Part shown: piece after piece, positions 54,600-64,000 of the stretch | How positions within the stretch are numbered: the first letter of the stretch is position 1 | Layout: the number at the start of each line of letters is the position of its first letter | Origin: Mermis nigrescens | Lineage: Eukaryota; Nematoda; Enoplea; Mermithida; Mermithidae | DNA length: 64,000 bases | NCBI GenBank assembly: GCA_036768485.1 | Contig: JAVLUZ010000346.1 | Location: forward strand, 1,286,525 to 1,350,524 | Direction: 5' to 3' | The notes under the pieces: generated by a model | Seen by the model: only the letters and a program-made list of their open reading frames with translations | Databases searched by the model: none | What the model was told of the DNA's origin: nothing | Translations under genes and position numbers: made by a program

Positions 54600-56850
54600 A
54601 CTATAGTTTTTAGAGTGTTGTTCACCTCTGAAAATTTTTTTGGCCTTTTTATCATCCTCAGCTCAATTTCGCAGATTTTTAAAGGACAAGACAATGCAAA
54701 AAATTGACCTTATTATGGAAAATTTCTACCCTATACGTTACATTAGTCCAATTAAGCAGCCTTTTTACAAATAAACAATGAAATAATTTATTATATCTGT
54801 CAAATAGTGCGTAAAAATTTTGGCCTTTTTATCTTTTAAAACATTATCAAACATTACATCTGGCACGAAGCGCCAAATAATCTTGACCTTTCTATCATCT
54901 TAAGCTCAATATGATCGCTTTTCAAAGATACGAGTATACAAGCAGTACCGAAACTTATTACCGTTCTCGCCACAAAATTTGCAGCCTTAATCATCCTTAA
55001 ACTTCGCTTAGGTTTGTAACTGCTTCTTTCATGCGAAACGGGAAATAAGAATATTAAATCTAGCAGAAATGTTGATACTTTCCCATTTCAGCTCAATTTT
55101 AGGAATTTATCGAAACAGACTTATGAATAAATTAGTAACGTTGGCATTATTAATGGAAAATTATGGAATTTTCATCACCTTCGACTTAATTTTGAAAAAG
55201 ACAAAATTCTGGTATTTAGATTTTTGTCCTCTAAAATTTTGTGCCAGCTGTAATCATACATGCACAGCATGGGAATTCTGGGGGTGAAAACCTAAAGTGC
55301 CTTTTTCGGGCCCAAAAATGGCCGGTACGCTTTAAAAAACATCGTTCTTTGGCGTTTCTGACGATACTCTATCCTTCTAGAGCATAAAATCATGAAACAA
55401 ATTTCGAAAAAAGTCGAATAAATTGACCAATATATCGCTTAAAACATGAATATATGGCGCGAAGCGCCGAAAATTTGGCGATTTTGAGCAAATAGATAGC
55501 CAAAAACCCTTAAAAATACACTTTTCCTACCAATTTTCAGGTAAGTTTAGGAAACTTTTGAAAAATCGCCCATTCTGGGGGTGAAAAATTTTTTGCAGAG
55601 GGTGAAAAATGATTCTACGGGGGTTGAAACCCCCCAGATCATGTATGGCTGTAAAACTTTGACCTAGTACAAAAATATATTCGACTAAACGTCTGTCGAC
55701 GAGCTCCATATAATGGCGAATGAAAATATTCAAAAAAATTTAAAATTTGTGATTCGAGAAACGTTTTATCATTTTTACTCTTTCAAACTCAATTTTGCAG
55801 CCTTTGAAGACGAATAGTGCAAAAACGGGCGTATTATAAAACTGGCGGAACCTTTTTGACGTTCTGATCTCCTCAAGCTGAATTTTGAAGCTTTCCTAAT
55901 GGAGAGAGCGCTTAAATTATATCTAGCGCAAAGCGCCAAAACATTTCTACATTTTTATCTTTTTAAACTCAAATTTGCAGGTTTCTGGATATAAACAATG
56001 CAGTAATTATGCCTGGCGCGAATCGCCGAAAATTTTCGAAAGTTCTATCCTTTTACCTAAATTTTGCAACTTTCTAAACAGCAATACAGTAATTATAGTT
56101 TGCGCGAAGCGCTGTAAATTTCCGATCTTTTTATCCTTTTGAGCTCAATTTTGCAGCTTTCTGAATGTATGCAATAGAAATTATATCCGGCGCAAAGCGC
56201 TGAAAATTTTCGATGTATTTATCTTTTATGCTCACTTTAGCAGGTTTACAAATATAAGCTAAGCAGCATTTATATCTGGCGCAAAGTGGGCGTTTTTATG
56301 AAGCTCAATTTGACACATATCTAAAGATAAGAAATGTAGATATTATCTTAAATCAATGTTTGACTTCAGTCTTGAATGCCAGCCGCAGTAGCAGCGGATA
56401 TTACGCCCTGATACCTGCACCGATTGCATGCCTTTGTCCAGTGTTTTTATACAAGGTTCCTTTGTTCAAATGCAAAGACGGTCTCCAAAGTCTTTCATTT
56501 TATAGGTTTCCAAAGATAAAAAATACAGAATACTTAATACGTCGTCTACTTACGTTTGAAATCGATTTTAGCACAACATTTCTTCGAAAATTTTTTAAGT
56601 TTTTGACAATTTTGTGCGAAAAAATCATTAAATTTCGTTGACTTCAGTGAGAAATCCAGCGCAAAGTACCGGAAAATTCGTGGATTTCTGGCGAAGGACG
56701 TTTAGAAGCTTGAATTACTACTCGGTTTCCCGTATTTGTAGCGTTTAATGCGTAGCGTCGAAAATTTTTAAAAGTTGTACAAGAAATGAAAATAGAATAA
56801 AAGTTTTCTGAAATAGCTATCTGGCGCGAAGCGCCGAAAAATTTTCGACA
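54600..56850. repeat. Degenerate array of GGCGCGAAGCGCC hairpin units
   Basis: Units of roughly 80-130 bp consist of a TTTTTATC-like stretch, CTCAATTTTGCAG, TTTCT..ATA and the palindrome (G)GCGCGAAGCGCC followed by GAAAATTTT. The palindrome or close variants occur near 54861, 55457, 55922, 56016, 56103, 56189, 56278 and 56823. The units resemble the core of MITE H. MITE L3 interrupts the array. No gene. Confidence 0.7.
55255..55647. mobile_element. hAT-type MITE L3 (393 bp), inverted
   Basis: Complement of L1: CATACATGCACAGCATGGG at 55255 and CAGATCATGTATG ending 55647. The flanks GCTGTAAT (55247-55254) and GCTGTAAA (55648-55655) match 7 of 8. Confidence 0.85.
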
Positions 56851-57067
56851 TTTATATACCTTTGCGCTCGATTTTGCACCTTTTTGTATGATAAAAATGC
56901 AGAAAATTTTATTTGCCGAAAGATTATCTATCGAAAACTGAAATAAGCAAAAGTTGAGTTTTTTGAATAAATGTCGCCAAGCGCCGTAAATTTTAGTATT
57001 TTTACGCTGTGAAACGTCAAAGACATGTGTAGCTTTTTAGTTGAAAAGTCGGGAAAAAATTTTAGGA

Positions 57068-59515
57068 ATGAATGGCTGAGTGGTTGGTTCGTCAGTTGGC
57101 TGGTCGGTTGATTAAATGATTGATCGGTTGCTTAGTTGGTTGATTGATTGACTGGTTTAATGGTTGACTAATTGATTGATTGACTGGTTGGTTTGTTGGC
57201 TGGGTGGCTGGTTGATTGGTCGGTTAGATGGTTGATTGATCTGATGATTCGTCATTTGGTCGGTTGGTCATTAAATGGGTTGGCTTGTCAGTTTATCAGC
57301 AGACTGGTTGGTTAGTTCGTTCATTGGCTGAGTGATTGATTTGTGAGTTGGTTGATCAGTCAGTTATGCATTGATTGGCTAATTGGTTGGTTGGCCAGAT
57401 AGTTTTTTGAGCAGTTTGGTTGGGTGGTAGGTTGGCCGGTTAGTTGTTTAATTGGCTAGTTGGTTGGTTGATTGGCCTATTGTTTTGTTGTTTGGTTGGC
57501 CATATGATTGGTTGGTTGTTTACTTGGTTGTTTGGTTAGCTGGTTGGTCACTTAATTGGTTGGTTGGTTATTCGGTTGGCTAGTTGGCTAGCCGGTTGGT
57601 TGGCTGTTTGATTGGTTGGTTGGCTAGTTGGTTGGTCGGTTGGCTAGTTAATTGGTTGGTTGGCTGGTTGGTTGGTTGGCCTCTTAGTTGGTCAGTCAGC
57701 TGGTTGGTTGATTGACTAGTTAGTTGCTGTTGGCCGGTTGGTTGGTTGGCCAGTAAGTTGGGGTGTTGGCTCATTAGTTTATTGATTGGTTGGTGGTGTG
57801 TTGGTTGGTTGGTTGGTTGACAAATGTGTTGGTTGGTTAATTGATTGTGTATATAGTTGGTTGTTTGGTTGGCCGGTTGGCTGGTTGGTTGGTTGGTTGA
57901 TTGATTAGTTGGTTGGTTGATTGGTTAGTTGGCTACTCAAATGCTTGGTTGGCCGGTTAGTTGGTTTGTTGGTTGGTTGGTTGTTTGGTTGGCCGGTTGG
58001 TTAGTTGGTTGCTAGTTGGCTGGTTGGCTTATTGGATGGTTTGCTAGTTAAATGGTTGGTTGGCCGGTTTTTTGCTGGCTTGGTTGGATGGCCAGTTAGT
58101 TAGTTGGTTGCTTGCTTGCTTGGTTGGCCAGTTGATTGGTTAGTTGGTTGGTTGGTTGGCTAGTTTGTTGGCTAGTTCCTTGGTTGGCTGATTGATTGGT
58201 TAGTCGGTTGGTTAGTCGGTTGGTTGGTTGGTTGGTTGGTTGGTTGGTTGGTTGGTGGGTTGGTTGGTTGGTTGGTTGGTTTGTTGGTGGAAGGGTTGGT
58301 TGGTTGGCTGGTTGGTTAATTGGTTGGTTGTTGATTGTTTGGTGGTTGGTTGGTTGGTTAATTGATTGGTTAGTTGGTTGGTGTTTAGTTTGCTATTGGT
58401 TGACCAATTGGTTGGTTGGTTGGCTGATTAGTTAGTAAGCTAGTTTTTTAGTTGGTTGGTTGATTGATTGGTTGGTTAGTTGGTTGGTTGGTTGGTTGCT
58501 TGGTTGGTTGGTGGGTTGATTGGTTGGTTAGTTGGTTGGTTGGTTGGTGTGGTTGGTTTGTTGGTTGTGCTGGTTGGTTAATTGGTTGGTTGTTGATTGT
58601 TTGGTGGTTGGTTGGTTGGTTGTTGATTGTTTGGTGGTTGGTTGGTTGGTTAATTAATTGGTTAGTTGGTTGGCTGTTTAGTTTGCTATTGGTTGACCGG
58701 TTGGTTGATTAGTTAGTTAGCTAGTTAGTTAGTTGGTTGGTTGATTGATTGGTTGGTTAGTTGGTTGGTTGGTCGGTGGGTGGGTTGGTTGGTTAGTTGG
58801 TTGGTTGGTTGGTTGGTTGGTTGGTTGGTTGGTTGGTTGGTTGGTTGGCTGGTTAGTTGGTTGGTTGATGGTTGGTTGGTTGGCTGGACTGGTTAGTTGG
58901 TTGGTTGGTTGGCTGGTTGGTTGGTTGGTTGGTTGGCTTGGTTGGTTAGTTGGTTGGTTGGTTGGTTGGTAAGTTGGTTGATCGGTTGGTTAGTTAGTTA
59001 CTTAGTTGGTGCGTTGGTTAGTTAGTTGGTTGGTTGGTTGGTTAGTTGACTGGTTGGTTTGTTGGTTGGCTGGTTGGTTTGTTGGTTGGTTAGTTGATTG
59101 TTTGGTTGGTTGGTTGATAAGTTGGTTGATTGGTTGGCTGGTTGGTTAGTAAGTTTTTTAGTTAAAGGGTTGGTTGATTGGTTGGCTGGTTGGTTGGTTG
59201 GCTGGTTGGTTAGTTGGCTGGTTGGCTGGTTATTTGGTTAGTTGGTTGGTTGGTTGGTTGGCTGGCTGGCTGGTTGGTTGGTTAATTAGTTGGTTGGTTG
59301 ATTGTTTGGTTGGTTGGTTGGTAAGTTGGTTGATCGGTTGGTTGGTAAGTTAGTTAGTTATAGTTAGTTGGTTGGTTGATTGGTTGGTTGGTAGGTTGGT
59401 TGTTTGGTTGGTTGGTTGATAAGTTGGTTGATTGGTTGGCTGGTTGGTTAGTTAGTTATTTATTTGGTTGATTGGTTGGCTGACTGGTTGGTTGGTTGTT
59501 TAGTTGGACTACTGA
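57068..59515. repeat. GGTT-rich satellite, about 2.4 kb
   Basis: (GGTT)n / (TTGG)n tandem repeats are degenerate at the edges and purest around 58205-58260 and 58795-58850. The Trp-Leu-Val-Gly ORFs on the + strand and Gln-Pro-Thr-Asn ORFs on the - strand are translations of the repeat, not genes. Confidence 0.95.
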
Positions 59516-59694
59516 TTGGGCTATATGTCTAAATGATCTATTTACATGTTTTAGTAATCCTACATTGGTTTTGCAGCGTGTATCTTCATTTTTTTCACAA
59601 AAAATTCAGGTGACACCAGCCATTTTCCCAGGTGATACCAAGTGGCCGTCAGGCGATACCGGGTTGAACCGAGTTGAACCCATTGTCCAGGTGT

Positions 59695-59800
59695 GCATCT
59701 ACCTAAGAATCTATACATCGACCTAAGCATCTATACATCGACCTTAGCATCTATACATCGACCTAAGCATCTATACATTGACCTGAGCGGGAGCGACCTC
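59695..59800. repeat. 21 bp minisatellite
   Basis: CATCTATACATCGACCTAAG repeats four to five times in tandem, 180 bp after the GGTT satellite. Confidence 0.85.
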
Positions 59801-59819
59801 GACCTAAGCAGATTAAAAC

Positions 59820-61480
59820 ACCTTTTCAGATATACTAAGCCCAAGCCTAAGTATATTAGAAGCAAAAACTTAGATTTTCCTATATCTTATCAAGTAAAAC
59901 CGAAAAAACATGCAAAAAAATAAAAATTTTTTAAAAGTTCTTTTAATATTTCAAACAGCTTTCCGCGCCATTTTTCTTGTTTCTCCTTCATTGCTATGCT
60001 TCCTTCCATAATTTCAGCCCATATTATTCATTTCTGACAAATGTGTAAGTCCTTGGATCGAGCCGTTTAATCGTCTAACCCAACACTCAAATCGACAGTT
60101 GCCTGCAACTTTGCAAGTATGGCTCAGATTTTCACCAAATTCTTTTTCCGCGCTTCAATTTATCATGTTCTACCAGTTTGGCACAAAAATTTTGGCATTC
60201 CGTATTCGTTTTGCTCCTTTTCTAAGAGTATAATATTCTTAACTTTAGCCCTCCCAAACTAAAAGCTCTGCGCCGGATTTTCTGCATACCCTAATTGAGG
60301 CTACTCATCAGCTGCATAGGCCAATGTAAAATGAAAGGCAATCATCTACTCGTTTTTAGAATTTTAAAAAAATTTGCAAGAATGGAAAAATCAACTTTTT
60401 CCTAAAAAACCATTCTTAGAGACAAACTATCTTTTCTCAGGATTTACAACTGCTTTGCATCATCAAAATACACAAATGGAATAATCTTGTAAAAGTCCCA
60501 AAAAATCGTTGAAATAATGGCGTGGGGTTTTCTAGAGGACAATGGGTTCTTTTCAGGTTACATTCAATTTTTAAGCCCGATACTTACCTATTCGTCTTGT
60601 ATGCCTGATATCCCAACCATTCTCCGTAAACCACGTGCAGAGTCCAGATAGGGTAATTTAAACACATATCCACTGTCTAACACAATTCTGTTCAAAATTC
60701 AAAGTTGGTTTTATTTAGAGTACAAGTGGGTTTTTTAGCTTTGACATTCGAGACAGTGTAGCTGACTGGTCCACAGGCGTGGGGAAATTTTTTTTTAATT
60801 TGTAGCCCTGGTGGGGACCTAACGTAAAATGATCATCACACCTAGTCACACTGCTACGCTTTGCTGTCAAAATAGCTTTAAAATACTAAAAAAATCACTT
60901 ACTTATTTTAGCAACAAAGATCCCATTTTTCTAAGATGCTCTTTTGGGAGAAAAATCAGCCCGAATGAAATTTATGGCTTGGATCACGTCCATATGGAGT
61001 AGAATAAATGCCACTAAATTATGGATTGCACTTCTCCAATGTATGCTGAGATATGGGTGGGTTTTTTAGAGACCAATTCTGAATGGATTTTTTAAAGGCC
61101 ATGACCATATTTAGTCTAAAGCGCGCAATTAAAACACTCCATATTGAATCTTCATATAACTGCATACTTTGCACCCATGTCTTCTGTTTTTTGCAGGTTT
61201 TATGCAGAAAATTAGATCCGTACAAGAAGCGGAGTGATAGACATTTTTTGGCGATATATTTTAATGATGAAGTTTGATTATTTTTCAGACTGATTTCAGG
61301 ACCAAACTTATGCTAGTTTTATGAAAATTTTAACGTTTTACGATTCAACTTTAAGGTGCTTTTTCCACAAAATTTTCAGAGTCTCTGCCGCGGACTCTGC
61401 TTGGGGCGCTTGAGCACGCCACCTCAGATCTCCTCAGCCTCAGATGAGAGTTTATCCCTTGGATTCTAAGCATATATGCT
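59820..61480. other. Intergenic, nothing recognised
   Basis: AT-rich without a supported gene or paired termini. The ORFs near 61019-61277 overlap on opposite strands and show no motif. Confidence 0.5.
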
Positions 61481-61485
61481 ACTCC

Positions 61486-61625
61486 GCATGACAATTCTGG
61501 GGGAAGTGGAATTTTAAATTGTCTTTTTCGGGCTAAAAAATGGTGAGTATGCGTCAAAGCCATCGTTCTTCGATGTTTCTGATGATACTCTATCTTTCTA
61601 GAGCATAAGAGCAAAAAATTTCGAA
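61486..61625. repeat. Truncated copy of MITE family L
   Basis: CAATTCTGGGGGAAGTGG, TTTTTCGGGC, CATCGTTCTTCGATGTTTCT and ATACTCTATC..TCTAGAGCATA match the left half of L3. It is cut where element J begins. Confidence 0.65.
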
Positions 61626-61661
61626 AAGTAAAAAATGCACTCTTGAGCGGTATGTACGAAA

Positions 61662-62995
61662 TAGGGGTGCACCGGGTATCGGTGCCGGTACCACCCTGGC
61701 ACCGGCCAGTACCAATATTATAAATTTTATTTCCCAAGTTTCAAGTGAAAGAGCATTGCTGAAGTGCAGACTGCACTAAATTTGATATGAAGATTTAACA
61801 ATGGAGGTGGATTATTTGAAAATTTCGTCCCATCATTTTAAATTGCTCATTTCAACCCGTTTCAACCAATAATTCATGAATTATTCATCAAAACGTGTTT
61901 AGTATTTTCACAATTAAGACTAATTAATTAGTCGTTCCGGTCCGAAAAAGTATTTGTCGAATATGAATTTTTTAGCCTCGCTCTCTCCTCATCTGATTTT
62001 GCTAAGTGAATGCAGCTGCTATCAATACTTCAACCGAAACTAAAAAACGGCAAAACATTTGGTATGGTTAGAAACCGTTAGAGGTTGTTAGTGCAAGGGT
62101 TTGACAAGTTTTCATCATATTACGTGCACCTCGTGGTTGGTCTGTAAGAGGCTTAGCCAGAGTGGTTTACACAGCCCAGATGACCCTAAAAAATCGTAAA
62201 TATTAAAATAAAGGATAAAATGTTAATTCGCAGCTTCTTATTGATTTCAAGTACTTCAAACTTTTTATTTTTTGGACTGAATTTTTCTTTTTCAGCCAGC
62301 AAAGCTGGCCCTTTTCTATTCTGGATGAGAGATGCAGTTTGAAGGATTTTGGGCCTGACAGGGATCACTCAGAACGATCAAGGAATATTTTTCTGATTAA
62401 ATGAGGCAAAATTAATGTCAAAGACTGACAAAAAATAAATTTTTTTAAAAGTGCATGAAATCAATCAGAAACTCTAAATTGTGGTAGCTTTAACGCTATT
62501 TCGACGTTTCCACAAATTTTTATGACGTTTCATCTGAGTGGAGCTCATGAGCTGGTTCTCAGTCAGAATTGAACCACAATATCAGGCAATTCCTGGATTG
62601 ACCATGGTGTCACATGCACCTACTGCCCTATATGCATTGTCTGGTCACTAGACCTATTAGAAAGAGAATGGAATAATAATATAGAAATTAAGGTAAAGAC
62701 AATCAAAAACTATAAAGTACAATAACTTTACAACAGTGCTCGAAATTCACTAAATACATACATATTGTGGATAATGGCAATTTTATTCTGTTTTAACATT
62801 GACATTTTGTTTTGAGTGGGGCTATTTAACTCGATAATGCTTTAGAGTTTCTTTTGACAGCTAAACCTTCAGGGTCAGTCCCTGTGACAATGGTCTGATT
62901 ACACATTCTACTGATTTCCCCATGAATACAGGCATGGTACTGGTTACGGTGCCGGTACCAGGGTACCGGTAAAATGAGGTACTGGTGCATTAATA
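61662..62995. mobile_element. hAT-type element J (1334 bp)
   Basis: The ends are TAGGGGTGCACCGG and, from the right, TATTAATGCACCAG. The flanks GTACGAAA (61654-61661) and GTACGAAG (62996-63003) match 7 of 8. GGTGCCGGTACC-type palindromes lie just inside both ends. No transposase is visible; the minus-strand ORF at 61351-61737 overruns the left end and is not supported. Confidence 0.75.
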
Positions 62996-63572
62996 GTACG
63001 AAGGTAACCGTTTAGTGATTACTAAGTCATTCAAGTAACAAGAAGATGTCTGGTCAAAAAATGAACAACAAAAGCAAGCTTACATATTTAATTTGAATGA
63101 AGCGAATTGTGCTGCTGAGCATGTCGCTAATTCTTCATTTGCGATGGAAGCACAGAATACAAATATCGGGATCACCAGCCGTAACGTTAACAGCGAAGTG
63201 GACGACTGTTTACCAAAATATTATTTAGTCTAATAATCTTTTGGACTTTGGACGTATTTTGTTACTAATTTTTCACTGTTTTTTATTACATTGTTTACGC
63301 CCAAGTTTAAACGGTATTAGTCAGGTACCTACTTGGAGAGAACACAAGAGGAACGGCTCAAACCTTATTAATTGATTATACTAACGTAATTTTTTTGACA
63401 TTTGACATGTTTTCTTATGCATATATAATGTGATAACCTTCGTGGACACATCTAAACACATATATACCTAACCAATACCCTCTTGAGCAGATAGTTGGCT
63501 AAGAACACGTAAAACAGCACCTTTTTTACAAATTTTTTGGAAACTGGGAAAATCGCTAATTCTGGATGGGGG

Positions 63573-63682
63573 CAGTGATCGGACCGAGGTCTCGGCCTCG
63601 GCCTCGGCAATCCTCGGCGTTTTTGGAGCCTCGGCCTCGGCGCCGAGGGCGAAGCTGAAAAGTGCCGAGGCGCCGAGGGTTA
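63573..63682. repeat. CTCGGCCTCGG-rich terminus-like block
   Basis: CAGTGATCGGACCGAGG starts a block of CTCGG/CCGAG repeats with GCGCCGAGG in both orientations. It resembles a hAT terminus with subterminal repeats, but no partner end is found in the window. The rest, to base 64000, shows nothing recognisable. Confidence 0.4.
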
Positions 63683-64000
63683 AAATCAAATTTGAATAAG
63701 TTTGATATATCCGTTGAATATTAACTATTTAGAATGCATCTGCAGTGCACAGGCTATTTTTTACCTATAGACTTTTCTTATGGTTTTAGTCGCGTACCCA
63801 GTTACACCAAGTTACGTACAGCAAAGTGCCAATTTATTATTCATGTGATGACTAAGTTTTAATTCTCATGCTCGCTACATGGATCGGAAACACACATTCC
63901 CAAAGGGGGGGTGAGGGAGGGTTATTACCCTCCTCTCAGGGTACAAGACTCAAGTCACTGTCAGACGATTTTTGGTGAAAACCTTTTGAATAATTTTTGA

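Noticed and set aside
58196..58972. ORFs of repeated Trp-Leu-Val-Gly, resembling membrane proteins
   Set aside because: They are translations of the GGTT satellite in one frame; other frames and the other strand also stay open.

Overview
This is nuclear DNA from an animal, most likely an invertebrate and plausibly an arthropod, although the species cannot be fixed from the sequence. It is AT-rich and has no operons. It carries one recognisable host gene with spliceosomal introns and is otherwise almost entirely transposable elements (TEs), many nested inside one another. The host gene is ribosomal protein eL27 (RpL27) on the + strand. Its four coding exons (34942-35022, 42111-42280, 48108-48218, 51643-51691) add up to exactly 136 codons plus a stop, and a poly(A) signal lies 62 bp after the stop. 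Its three introns (7.1, 5.8 and 3.4 kb) are filled with DNA transposons.

Region 1-15963 is the 3' half of an old Ty3/gypsy-like LTR retroelement. It consists of a decayed exonuclease-like ORF (1-101, resuming at 10193), degenerate coding sequence, a purine tract and an LTR (12427-13589). A truncated second LTR (13590-14341) and an inverted third (14342-15963) follow. The exonuclease ORF was hit by a hAT-type transposon (102-10184). That transposon carries an older hAT-like insert (642-9755), which holds a PHD/endonuclease/reverse-transcriptase non-LTR retrotransposon (1843-9666), which is itself split by a 3.87 kb repeat of unknown class (1937-5804).

Region 16023-32520 holds a TIR element, a TA-flanked MITE and a second Ty3/gypsy element. 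Its gag, protease, RT, RNase H and integrase are readable but broken. It is interrupted by a near-identical 3.87 kb repeat (21199-25067) and a 268 bp MITE (26323-26590). Downstream of pol, in the position usually held by env, lies a 905-codon uninterrupted ORF (27225-29942). Its N-terminal third shows the complete DEDDy 3'-5' exonuclease signature of the RNase D/Rrp6 family. The same frame continues through two TGA codons to 30734. The older element at 1-10690 has a homologous, decayed domain, so the exonuclease belongs to a retroelement lineage rather than being a one-off accident. This is the most unusual coding feature in the window.

Region 32554-34740 holds a palindromic foldback element, small MITEs and a minisatellite upstream of RpL27. 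Within RpL27, intron 1 contains a foldback element with tandem-repeat arms (36443-42028) hosting at least four hAT-type insertions. Intron 2 holds more hAT MITEs, and intron 3 two more. Region 51756-64000 is intergenic: MITE copies, a degenerate array of GGCGCGAAGCGCC hairpin units, 2.4 kb of GGTT-rich satellite (57068-59515), a 21 bp minisatellite and a further hAT element (61662-62995). Target-site duplications (TSDs) were read directly from the flanks and are given per element. Family labels are from motif recognition only; no database search was possible.
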